Below the pieces are notes generated by a model. It did not search any database and was not told the origin of the DNA. It saw only the letters and a list, made by a program, of their open reading frames with translations. Made by a program: the position numbers and the translations under genes. This document shows, one piece after another, positions 17,001-25,119 of a stretch of DNA of 64,000 bases (the first letter of the stretch is position 1; each line of letters begins with the position of its first letter). Where the stretch lies: the NCBI GenBank assembly GCA_016195915.1, contig JACPYS010000011.1:62001-126000 (forward strand), in the 5' to 3' direction. The stretch is from Betaproteobacteria bacterium. Lineage in GTDB: Bacteria; Pseudomonadota; Gammaproteobacteria; Burkholderiales; SG8-39.

Positions 17001-19040
17001 TCAAACTTCCACCATCAGGTTGCCGAAACCGTCCACGCCCACGCGGTTACCGGGCTCGATCACCGTGGTGCAGTCGAGTTGTTCAATCACCGCGGGCCCC
17101 TGGAAGGTCGCTCCGTGCGCGAGTTTCTCGCGGCTCAATATCGGTGTGAGACGGATACCGCCCTCGTACCAGACTTCGCGCTCATCAATCATGGCGCCGA
17201 CGACGTCGGTTGACTTCTGGTCCGACGCAAGCACCGCAAGATCGAGACGCTTGCGCAGCCCAATCACCGCGGTGTGCAGGTTGACCAGCACCGCGCGGAT
17301 CTCGGGCAGGGCGACGCCGAAACGCGCCCAGTAGGCCTGGTCGAAGAGCGTCTGCAAAGCGTCCCTGGAAATGCGGGTGCCGGGCAGGGCGATCGTGAGG
17401 ATGTGGCTTTGTCCCTGAAACTGCATATCGGCAAAATGCAGCAGCTTCACGCCCTCGACCCGCACGCCTTCGCGCGCGAGAGTGGCGCGGCCTTGCGCGA
17501 TCTGAGCCTCCAGAGTGCTGCGCAATAGCGCCTCGTCGAGGAGCGGCAGGGGCCTGTTGACGGTATTGACGTAGTCATGGCGCAGGTCGGCGACCACGCA
17601 GCCGAGCGCGTTGGTGATGCCGGGACGCATCGGGATGAGCAGCATCGGGATGCCAAGTTCGCGCGCGAGCGCCGCGGCGTGCAGGGGGCCCGCTCCGCCA
17701 AACGGAAACAGCGCGAAGTCGCGCGGATCGTGCCCCCTCGCGAGCGAGACTATGCGGATCGCGCCGGCCATCTTGTCGTTGGCGATGCGCACGATCGCCG
17801 CCGCGGCGCCGGTCGCGCTGAGGCCGAGCGCCTTGCCGATGCTGCGCTCGAAAATGCGCCGCATCACGTCGAGATCGACGCTTCCATCGACGCCGAGCAG
17901 CTTCTGCGGATTGAGACGGCCGAGCAGGCGGTTGGCATCGGTGATGGTCGGCTCCGCACCGCCGCGTCCGTAGCAGATCGGCCCCGGCATCGCGCCGGCA
18001 CTCTTGGGTCCCACATGCAGCAGACCGTCCTCGCCGATCCAGGCGATCGAGCCTCCGCCCGCGCCGATGGTGTGCACGTCCACCATCGGCACGTGGATCG
18101 GCATCGCGTATTCGAGTTCGAGTTCCGCCGAGACCTGCGGCACGCCGTTCTGGATCAGACCCACGTCGGTGGATGTGCCCCCCATGTCGTAAGTGATGAC
18201 GTTGGGCATTCCGGCCGCAGTAGCGGAATAGGCGGCCGCGATGACGCCGGAGGCGGGCCCAGACATCACGGTGTTGGCCGCGTTTTCAGCAACGATATCG
18301 GCGGAAACGGTGCCACCGTTACCCTGCATCACCAGCAGGTCATGCGCGAAGCCACGCTTGCGCAATTCGTCACGCAAGCGGCCGATGTAGAGATCGAGGA
18401 TCGGTTGTACCGAAGCGTTCACCGTGGCGGTGACGCCGCGCTCGTATTCGCGGTACTCCGACAGCACCCGGTGCCCGGCCGTGACGTAGCGGTTCGGCCA
18501 GACTTCGCGCGCGACTTCCAGTGCGCGCTGCTCGTGGGCCGGATTGATGTAACTGTGCAGGAAATGAATCACCAGCGATTCGCAGCCGGCATCGCTGAGA
18601 CGGCGCGCGGCGTCGCGCACGGCGGCTTCATCGAGCGGCTCGAGCATCTCGCCATCGGCATCCATGCGCTCAGCCACCTCGAGCCGCAACTCGCGGGAAA
18701 TGAGCGGCTCGAACCAGCCGATCAGTCCGTAGGGCTTCGGCCGCGTGCGCCGGCCGAGTTCGAGCACGTCGCGAAAACCCCGGGTCGTGATCAACCCGGT
18801 TTTCGCCAGCTTGCGCTCGAGGAGTGCGTTGGTAGTGGTAGTGGTGCCGTGCACGATCAGCCCGATCTGTTTCAAGTCCAAACCCGCGCCATCGATCGCG
18901 GCGAGTACGCCGTAGGCCTGGTTATCCGTCGTGGTCGGCACCTTCGTCAGGCGTACCGCGCCGTCGGCAAGATTGACGGCGATGAGATCGGTGAATGTGC
19001 CGCCGACGTCGATGCCCGCGATCCAGTGCGCGCTACTCAT
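17001..19040 (-). CDS. hyuA: Hydantoinase/oxoprolinase subunit A (HyuA family)
   Basis: A 679-aa ATP-binding subunit of the hydantoinase/oxoprolinase/acetophenone-carboxylase superfamily. The N-terminal actin-like fold starts GIDVGGTFTDLI (residues 9-20), followed by VHGTTTTTNALLERK and, near residue 280, NVITYDMGGTSTDVGL. The length is normal for HyuA. It overlaps the LivF stop by 4 bp, so it is translationally coupled to the second Liv transporter. Its natural partner HyuB is at the far end of the cluster. The substrate could be a cyclic amide or a ketone to be carboxylated. Confidence 0.9.
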   Translation of the reverse strand: MSSAHWIAGIDVGGTFTDLIAVNLADGAVRLTKVPTTTDNQAYGVLAAIDGAGLDLKQIGLIVHGTTTTTNALLERKLAKTGLITTRGFRDVLELGRRTRPKPYGLIGWFEPLISRELRLEVAERMDADGEMLEPLDEAAVRDAARRLSDAGCESLVIHFLHSYINPAHEQRALEVAREVWPNRYVTAGHRVLSEYREYERGVTATVNASVQPILDLYIGRLRDELRKRGFAHDLLVMQGNGGTVSADIVAENAANTVMSGPASGVIAAAYSATAAGMPNVITYDMGGTSTDVGLIQNGVPQVSAELELEYAMPIHVPMVDVHTIGAGGGSIAWIGEDGLLHVGPKSAGAMPGPICYGRGGAEPTITDANRLLGRLNPQKLLGVDGSVDLDVMRRIFERSIGKALGLSATGAAAAIVRIANDKMAGAIRIVSLARGHDPRDFALFPFGGAGPLHAAALARELGIPMLLIPMRPGITNALGCVVADLRHDYVNTVNRPLPLLDEALLRSTLEAQIAQGRATLAREGVRVEGVKLLHFADMQFQGQSHILTIALPGTRISRDALQTLFDQAYWARFGVALPEIRAVLVNLHTAVIGLRKRLDLAVLASDQKSTDVVGAMIDEREVWYEGGIRLTPILSREKLAHGATFQGPAVIEQLDCTTVIEPGNRVGVDGFGNLMVEV

Positions 19041-19738
19041 ACGGAAAGGTACTGCTCGCGCACGGCGCCGTTCGATTCCAGATCGGACATGGTCCCCGAA
19101 TAGCGGATATGACCTTTCTCGATGATGTACGCGCGGTCGGCCACCGCGTGCGCGAAGCGCAGGTTCTGTTCGGAAACAAGCACCGTAAGGCCTTCCTGCT
19201 TCAATGCGCGGATCGTCAACGCCATCTGTTCCACGATGACCGGCGCCAGTCCCTCCGAAGGTTCGTCGAGCAGTATGGCCGCGGGATTGCCCATCAGCGT
19301 GCGGGCGATTGTGAGCATCTGTTGTTCGCCTCCGGACATGCGGCCGCCGAGCCGGTCCTGCATGCGGCCGAGGTTCGGAAACAGTTCAAACAGCCGCGTG
19401 GGCGTCCAGTACGGCGCGTCTTCACGCCTGGCTTGGCGGCCGACTTCGAGGTTTTCCATCACCGTCAGGTCGGTGAAGATCCGCCGTTCCTCGGGAACAT
19501 AGCCCAGCCCCAGCCGTGCAATCTGATAAGGTTTGAGGCGCGAAACGCTGCGCTCGCGCATCAGGATTTCGCCCGACAGGGGACGCAGCAGGCCGATGAT
19601 CGATTTTAGCGTAGTCGATTTTCCGGCGCCGTTGCGTCCCAGGAGCACCACCACCTCGCCTTTCGATGCCCGCAACGCGATATCGAACAGGATGTGGGCG
19701 CGCCCGTAGGCCGCATTGAGACCGCGCACGCTAAGCAT
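19037..19738 (-). CDS. livF: ABC transporter ATP-binding protein LivF (second system)
   Basis: A 233-aa ATPase. Walker A is GRNGAGKS (residues 34-41), the signature MSGGEQQML, and Walker B AILLDEPSEGL. The ATG at 19738 overlaps the LivG stop by 8 bp; the longer frame reaching 19786 lies inside livG. It is a paralogue of the livF at 6.25 kb but clearly divergent. Confidence 0.92.
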   Translation of the reverse strand: MLSVRGLNAAYGRAHILFDIALRASKGEVVVLLGRNGAGKSTTLKSIIGLLRPLSGEILMRERSVSRLKPYQIARLGLGYVPEERRIFTDLTVMENLEVGRQARREDAPYWTPTRLFELFPNLGRMQDRLGGRMSGGEQQMLTIARTLMGNPAAILLDEPSEGLAPVIVEQMALTIRALKQEGLTVLVSEQNLRFAHAVADRAYIIEKGHIRYSGTMSDLESNGAVREQYLSV

Positions 19739-20477
19739 GCATGGACCCCAGGTAGACCTCGCGCACGCGTGCATCGGCGCGCACATGCGCCGGGTCGCCC
19801 TGCGCGATCAGCCGCCCCTGCGCGAGCACGACGATGCGGTCGGCATGCGTAAACACCACGTCCATGTCGTGTTCGGTGAACAGTACGGCGATGTTCGAGT
19901 CGCGCGCAAGGTCCGCGGTGAGCTGCATCAGTTCGCTGCGTTCCCCCGGCGCCATGCCCGCGGTCGGTTCGTCCATCAGCAGCAGGCGCGGCGCGTTGGC
20001 GAGCGCGATCGCCAGTTCCACGCGCTTGAGATCACCGTAGGCGAGCACCGCGCAGGCGCGTTCGGCCTGGTCCCGCATGCCGACCCGCTCGAGCAGGCCT
20101 TCGGCTTCCTCGCGGTGCTGGCGGGCCGCCACCGAGAACAGCGAAGCGAGTCGCCGGTAGTGCGAGAGCAAGGCCATCTGCACGTTCTCCCGCACCGTCA
20201 TGGAAGCGAAGGTTGCCGTGATCTGAAAGGTGCGGCCGACGCCCATGCGCCAGATCTCCCGCGGCGCACGACCCGCGATAGACCGGCCTTCGAACTCGAG
20301 CGTTCCCTTGTCGGGCAAAAGCTGGCCGTTCACCATGTTGAAGCAGGTGGTCTTGCCGGCGCCGTTCGGCCCGATCATCGCCAGCACCTCTCCCGCAGCA
20401 ACGGAGAAGGAAACGTCGTCCACCGCCTGCACGCCGCCATAGGCCTTGCAGAGATTGCGGGCCGCAAGCGCCGTCAT
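19731..20477 (-). CDS. livG: ABC transporter ATP-binding protein LivG (second system)
   Basis: A 248-aa ATPase with Walker A GPNGAGKT (36-43), the LivG stretch GVGRTFQITATFASMTVREN, a divergent signature LAYGDLKRVELAIAL, and Walker B LLLMDEPTAGM. The ATG at 20477 overlaps the fused permease stop by ATGA; the long upstream extension of the frame is inside the permease gene. Confidence 0.92.
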   Translation of the reverse strand: MTALAARNLCKAYGGVQAVDDVSFSVAAGEVLAMIGPNGAGKTTCFNMVNGQLLPDKGTLEFEGRSIAGRAPREIWRMGVGRTFQITATFASMTVRENVQMALLSHYRRLASLFSVAARQHREEAEGLLERVGMRDQAERACAVLAYGDLKRVELAIALANAPRLLLMDEPTAGMAPGERSELMQLTADLARDSNIAVLFTEHDMDVVFTHADRIVVLAQGRLIAQGDPAHVRADARVREVYLGSMHA

Positions 20478-22348
20478 GACTGTTCGCGCGCGAAACGGCG
20501 GCGCAGCATTCCTGTCGCGCCCTGCGGAAAGGCAAGTACCAGAATGAGGATGATGACGCCGAGCGTTGCGCGCCAGAAATCCGTATTTCGCGCGATCGTA
20601 TCCTGCAGCCAGGTAAACACCGCGGCCCCGGCCACCGGCCCGGTAAGCGTCTGGATGCCCCCGAGCAGCACCATCACGAGGCCGTCCACCGAGCGCGGAA
20701 TCGCGACCACCTCGGGGGATATCGATCCCTTGGAGAACGCATACAGCGCCCCGGCCAGGCCGGCAAACAGGCCGGCAAGGGAAAATCCCGCCCATTGAAA
20801 GCGGCGCGCGTCGATTCCGATCGCGTCGGCGCGCAAGGGCGAGTCGCGCACCGCGCGCAACGCGTAGCCGAACGGCGCGTACAACATCCGCCACAGCAAC
20901 AGGATTCCCGCTGTCGCGAGCACGAGCGTGAGGTAGTAATACGCTGTCTTCGAACCGAGCCACGCAGCAGGCCAGACATCCACCACGCCGTTCGATCCAC
21001 CGGTGAACGAATCCCACTGAAACACAACCGACCACGTAATCTGCGCAAAGGCCAGTGTGAGCATCGCCAGGTACACGCCCGAAAGCCGCACGCAAAACCA
21101 GCCGAACACCACCGCGCCCAGCGCCGCCACAAATGGTCCGGCGAACAGCGCCGCCTCCATCGGCACCAGGTGTTTGAGTGCCAGGGCGGCGCCATACGCC
21201 CCCAGGCCGAAGTAAGCCGCGTGACCGAACGAGTGCATACCCGCGGGCCCGATGATGAAATGCAAGCTGACCGAAAACAGTGCGAACACCAGGATGTCCC
21301 CGAGCAGCACCAGCGTGTACGCATCGCCGAGCACCGGCATCAGCACAAGGACCCCGAGAACCGCAACTCCGAGCGCGAGCAGGTGCCGCGACGGCGAGCG
21401 CAACGGATCCTCGAGCGTTCCGGGCCCGCGCGCGACGGACGCGGCGCGTCCGAGCAGGCCCCAGGGACGAATCACCAGTACGATCGCCATGACGATGAAT
21501 TCGACCACCAGCGTGAGCTTGGAAAATGAAATGTCGATCCCGTAGGCGTGCACCTCGCCGATGCCGATGCAGAACGCCTTGATCTCGGAAATCAGCAGCG
21601 CGGCGAGGAATGCCCCGGGAATCGATCCCATGCCGCCGACCACCACCACCACGAATACGTCGGAGATGATCGACAGGTCCATCATCAGCGTCGCAGGTTC
21701 GCGTGGAATATTGACCGCGCCGCCGAATCCCGCAAGCAGAGACCCCAGCGCGAACACGCCGGTGAACAGCCAGCCCTGATTGACGCCCAGGGCGCCCGCC
21801 ATTTCGCGGTCTTCGGTCGCCGCCCGCACCAAGCTGCCCCAGCGCGTGCGGGTCAACAGCAGCCAGAGCAGCCCGAGCACCACCGGTCCCAGTGCGATCA
21901 GCAACAGGTCGTATTCAGGGAAGGCACGCCCCGCGATAGTGACCGCCCCGTCGAGACCGGGTGCACGCGGTCCGAGCACGTCCTCCGGCCCCCACGCCCA
22001 GAGCGCGAAATCCTTTATCACCAGCACCAGCGCAAAAGTGGCAAGCAGCTGTAGCAACTCCGGCGCCTGGTAAAGACGCCTCAGCAGCGTCGCCTCGATC
22101 ATGGCTCCGATCAATGCCGCGGCCAGCCCGGCGATCAGCACGCCGCCCCAGAAGCCGAGCGGCGTGCGGCCGAAATATTCGACCAGGCTGCAACCCATGT
22201 ACGTGCCCAGCATGTACAGCGAACCGTGCGCGAAATTGACGATGCGCGTCACGCCGAAGATGAGCGACAGTCCGGCCGCGACGAAAAACAGCGACGATGC
22301 GCTCGCCAGGCCGTTGAGGAACTGAATCAGGATCGCGGAGGCAGTCAC
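20474..22348 (-). CDS. Fused LivH-LivM ABC permease
   Basis: A 624-aa membrane protein joining both Liv permeases. Residues 1 to about 300 are LivH-like (GVTRIVNFAHGSLYMLGTY, VVVVVGGMGSIPGAFLAAL). Residues from about 325 on are LivM-like (FIIGPAGMHSFGHAAYFGLG, IGIDARRFQWAGF). The linker around residues 300-325 is short and polar. The start is a GTG at 22348 with no strong ribosome site nearby. The open frame is continuous, so this is one polypeptide. Such fusions are known in this transporter class. Confidence 0.9.
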   Translation of the reverse strand: MTASAILIQFLNGLASASSLFFVAAGLSLIFGVTRIVNFAHGSLYMLGTYMGCSLVEYFGRTPLGFWGGVLIAGLAAALIGAMIEATLLRRLYQAPELLQLLATFALVLVIKDFALWAWGPEDVLGPRAPGLDGAVTIAGRAFPEYDLLLIALGPVVLGLLWLLLTRTRWGSLVRAATEDREMAGALGVNQGWLFTGVFALGSLLAGFGGAVNIPREPATLMMDLSIISDVFVVVVVGGMGSIPGAFLAALLISEIKAFCIGIGEVHAYGIDISFSKLTLVVEFIVMAIVLVIRPWGLLGRAASVARGPGTLEDPLRSPSRHLLALGVAVLGVLVLMPVLGDAYTLVLLGDILVFALFSVSLHFIIGPAGMHSFGHAAYFGLGAYGAALALKHLVPMEAALFAGPFVAALGAVVFGWFCVRLSGVYLAMLTLAFAQITWSVVFQWDSFTGGSNGVVDVWPAAWLGSKTAYYYLTLVLATAGILLLWRMLYAPFGYALRAVRDSPLRADAIGIDARRFQWAGFSLAGLFAGLAGALYAFSKGSISPEVVAIPRSVDGLVMVLLGGIQTLTGPVAGAAVFTWLQDTIARNTDFWRATLGVIILILVLAFPQGATGMLRRRFAREQS

Positions 22349-22379
22349 GTCGCGGAGGCGGTCCCGACAGGATCTGTCG

Positions 22380-22445
22380 CCCCCGCGTACGCGGGGGTCC
22401 AGACGGCGTATCGTATGGTTACTGGATTCCCGCTTGCACGGGAAT
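22380..22445. repeat. Two REP-like hairpins between binding protein and permease
   Basis: The first is an 18-bp perfect palindrome at 22380-22397 (CCCCCGCG-TA-CGCGGGGG). The second is ATTCCCG (22426-22432), a 6-base loop, and CGGGAAT (22439-22445). The second hairpin's context (GGATTCCCG...CGGGAATGAC) resembles dispersed intergenic repeats common in betaproteobacteria. The pair occupies most of the 102-bp gap after the binding-protein stop. It could protect the upstream mRNA 3' end and lower permease expression. Confidence 0.7.
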
Positions 22446-22450
22446 GACGT

Positions 22451-23635
22451 TTAGTCCTTGCGCCACGCCTTGATCTGCTCGAACGGCGGCAGGTACTGGT
22501 CGCCTGGCGCGAATTTCCAGTCCACCATCACGCCCTTGCCGTCTTTCCTTGCGAGCCTGCCCACATAGGCGCCCATGGTCGACTGGTGATCGAGCGCGCG
22601 CCACACGATCGGGCCGATCGGGGTTTCCATTTCCATGCCGCGCAGCGCCTCGATCAGCTTCTCGGTATCGGCGCTTTTCGCCTTGCGCAGAGCGTTGGCC
22701 ACCGTCTGCATGGTCGAGTAGCCGACGATCGAGCCCAGGCGCGGATAGTCCTTCCACTTCTTCTCGTAGGCATCGCGGAACTTCTTGTGCGCCGCGGTGT
22801 TGATCGCGTTCCAGGGATAGCCCGTCACGTACCAGCCGTCGGGGGTCTCGTCCTTGAGCGGGTCGAGATATTCCGGCTCGCCCGCGAGCAGATTGAACAC
22901 CACGGTGGTCTTGAACAGGCCGCGCAGATTGCCTTCGCGCACGAACTTCTGCAGGTCGGGGCCGAACAGCGAACTGAAGATCGCGTCCGGCTTCGAGTCG
23001 GCGAGCGCCTGGGCAACCGCGCCAGCATCGATCTTGCCGAGCGCCGGCGCCTGCTCGCCGACGAACTGGACGCCGGGCTGCGCCTTCGCCATCAATTCCT
23101 TGAACCAGCGGGTGGCCGACTGCCCGTACTCGTAGTTCGGATACACGATCGCCCAGCGCTGTTTCTTCAGCTTCGCCGCGTCCGGGATCAGCATCGCGGT
23201 CTGCATGTAGGTCGAAGGACGCAACCGGAATGTGTACCGGTTGCCATTGTCCCAGACGATCTTGTCGGTGAGAGGCTCCGCCGCGATGAACAGGACCTTG
23301 CGCTGGTTGGCCAGATTCGACACCGCCAGTCCGACGTGGGAGGCGAAGGTCCCCATCAGCACCTGCACCTTTTCACGCGCGATCAACTCTTCGGCCGTAC
23401 GCACTGCGTCGCCGGGCGTGCCGCCGTCCTCGCGCGAGATGACCTCGACCTTCTGGCCGAGCACGCCACCCGCGGCGTTGATCTCGTCGAGCGCGAGCTG
23501 CCAGCCTTTCTTGTAGGGATCGAGGAATGCCGGGAATGCCTTGTAGCTGTTCAGTTCGCCGACCTTGACCTGGGCGTGCGCGCCGAACGATACGATCGCC
23601 GCAACGCCGAACGAGAGCAGATGCCGCAGGTTCAT
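22451..23635 (-). CDS. Periplasmic ABC substrate-binding protein (second Liv system)
   Basis: A 394-aa binding protein with a signal peptide (MNLRHLLSFGVAAIVSFGAHA, cleavage before QVKVGEL). The family pattern follows: ALDEINAAGGVLGQKVEVISRED and TAEELIAREKVQVLMGTFAS. It differs from the binding protein at 7.7 kb, so the two transporters probably take different ligands. The start overlaps the preceding small gene by ATGA. Confidence 0.92.
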   Translation of the reverse strand: MNLRHLLSFGVAAIVSFGAHAQVKVGELNSYKAFPAFLDPYKKGWQLALDEINAAGGVLGQKVEVISREDGGTPGDAVRTAEELIAREKVQVLMGTFASHVGLAVSNLANQRKVLFIAAEPLTDKIVWDNGNRYTFRLRPSTYMQTAMLIPDAAKLKKQRWAIVYPNYEYGQSATRWFKELMAKAQPGVQFVGEQAPALGKIDAGAVAQALADSKPDAIFSSLFGPDLQKFVREGNLRGLFKTTVVFNLLAGEPEYLDPLKDETPDGWYVTGYPWNAINTAAHKKFRDAYEKKWKDYPRLGSIVGYSTMQTVANALRKAKSADTEKLIEALRGMEMETPIGPIVWRALDHQSTMGAYVGRLARKDGKGVMVDWKFAPGDQYLPPFEQIKAWRKD

Positions 23636-23865
23636 CGCAATTCTCCGGTGGGGTGATTCTCGGTTGGGTAGGTGAAGGAAGAAGGATTATCCGCCCAGAT
23701 CGTGCGCTCGAGGTACTCGACGGTGTCTGGAGAGAAAAGTTGCTCTCCCGTCTCCACGCAGACTCCGGCACGGACGTGCTCGATCACAAAAAACTTGCCG
23801 TTCATCTCCAATGCGTACGTCACAGGTTGCTCGACGAACGTTTCTTTGCGCGCGCTCAGGTTCAT
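23632..23865 (-). CDS. Orphan YgiT-like small protein lacking the zinc finger
   Basis: A 77-aa protein whose middle (VTYALEMNGKFFVIEHV then AGVCVETGEQLFSPDTVEYLER) matches the C-terminal half of YgiT/MqsA-type antitoxins. Those begin with a CxxC zinc knuckle; here the N-terminus has none and a single Cys36 remains. No toxin gene such as a DUF4258 protein is beside it. Its stop overlaps the binding-protein start by 4 bp, so it is transcriptionally upstream of the second Liv operon. It may be an antitoxin remnant taken into the operon or a regulator. Confidence 0.55.
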   Translation of the reverse strand: MNLSARKETFVEQPVTYALEMNGKFFVIEHVRAGVCVETGEQLFSPDTVEYLERTIWADNPSSFTYPTENHPTGELR

Positions 23866-24003
23866 TTCTCACACGTTCCTGACTTGAAATTCGGTCCGTA
23901 ACATCTTGCGGCTTCCGTGTCTGCAACTACAAGGCTCTCGTCTTCAAATTCTACGCCTCAAGTGACGCGGCCGCATGGCCGGATCTGTGTCAGGAACACC
24001 GCG

Positions 24004-25113
24004 TTACGCGGCCGCCAAGCCATGCCCGCTCGCGCTCTGCTGCCAGACGAAGTCGTACACGCGACTGGCAACCGCCTCGGTCTCCTCGTCCGTGAAGGGC
24101 GGCCTTGGCAGCGCCCCCCAGAGGTTGTCGAGAATGAACACCTTCACTTCGGCCTGGGTGGCCGTGTTCTGGGTCCACGCCTGTATGGGCCGCAGCAACT
24201 CTCGTAGCGACGCAAGCAGGCCCTTGCTCGCCTGCTTCAGCCGCTCCCGGTCGGCCTTGCTGATGGTGTCCTTGAACAGAAGATCGAACAGCGCAAGCTC
24301 GGTGTCGCTGAGGCCTTCGTCGGCTGCACGCCGCTGCTCCGCATCCAGGCTCGATGCGAGTTCGACCAGCTGTGCGAAGGTTGTCTCGATCGTCCCCCGG
24401 TCCTTCTCGCGGTTGTACTCCGCGATGATCTCCTGGTACTTCTTGTAGTAGTCCATCCGCAGCGGGTTTCGGGCGAGCATCTGCGCCAGCTTCTTCTCGA
24501 CAACGTCGCGGATATCCTGCAGGGCAGCGTGCTTGCGCCTGTGCTCGTGCAGGTAGTCAGTCAGATTGTCGTCGAAGCCGGCGCGGATATTCCGGTACAC
24601 GGCCTTCAACTCGATGAATACCAGCGGCAGGCCGTTGACGAAGCAGACCAGATCCGCGCGGCGGTTGTAGTGCGGCACGCGCACGCCCTGGATCTTCAGC
24701 TCGCGAACGGCAAGGAAGCGGTTGTTGGCGACGTTGCGGAAGTCGATCACCTGCGCCCGCGCGTAGCGCGTCTCGCCCACCGCATCGCGCCACTCGACCG
24801 GCACGCCCGTGCGGATGAAGCCATAGAACTCGCGGTTGTGCTGCACCAGCGATCGCGCGAAGTCGATGCGCGTGAGCTTCTCGATTGCCTGCTCGCGGGC
24901 GGACGCCGGCAAATCAGGATTGAGGCGCAAGAGTGCCGCGCGCAGGTCGCGCACCAGCACCGCCTCCCGCTCCGACGCGCGCCCCAACGTGCCGTTCGGT
25001 CCGAAGGTCTCGGCGTTATAGGCGTAGACGTTGTCCCAGCCAAGTTTGTCGCGCAGGTGGTCAGCAAATGTCTGCTGGACCAAGCGGTCTTCGCTGTTGA
25101 TGTCGGTAATCAT
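24004..25113 (-). pseudogene. hsdR: Helicase-less HsdR: nuclease domain joined to C-terminal domain
   Basis: A 369-aa open frame made from the two ends of a type I restriction subunit that is normally about 1000 aa. Residues 1-187 are the N-terminal nuclease domain with intact catalytic positions Asp154 and Glu168-x-Lys170 (RRADLVCFVNGLPLVFIELK). Residues from about 200 match the HsdR C-terminal region (DUF3387-like: MDYYKKYQEIIAEYNREKD and later FTDEETEAVASRVYDFVWQQ). The whole SF2 helicase motor between them is missing, and the join near 24516-24555 stays in frame. It starts 6 bp after AbiEii. It cannot translocate DNA, so restriction by the usual mechanism is impossible. A free nuclease or dead remnant is likely. 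Confidence 0.75.
25085..25107. repeat. Direct repeat copy A (within hsdR 5' end)
   Basis: It encodes TDINSEDR of the shortened HsdR. See copy B at 27001-27023; the single difference is C against A at the fifth base. Confidence 0.85.
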
Positions 25114-25119
25114 CTGCGC

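Noticed and set aside
17577-19103. 508-codon plus-strand open frame over hyuA
   Set aside because: Antisense shadow; the minus strand encodes a complete HyuA.
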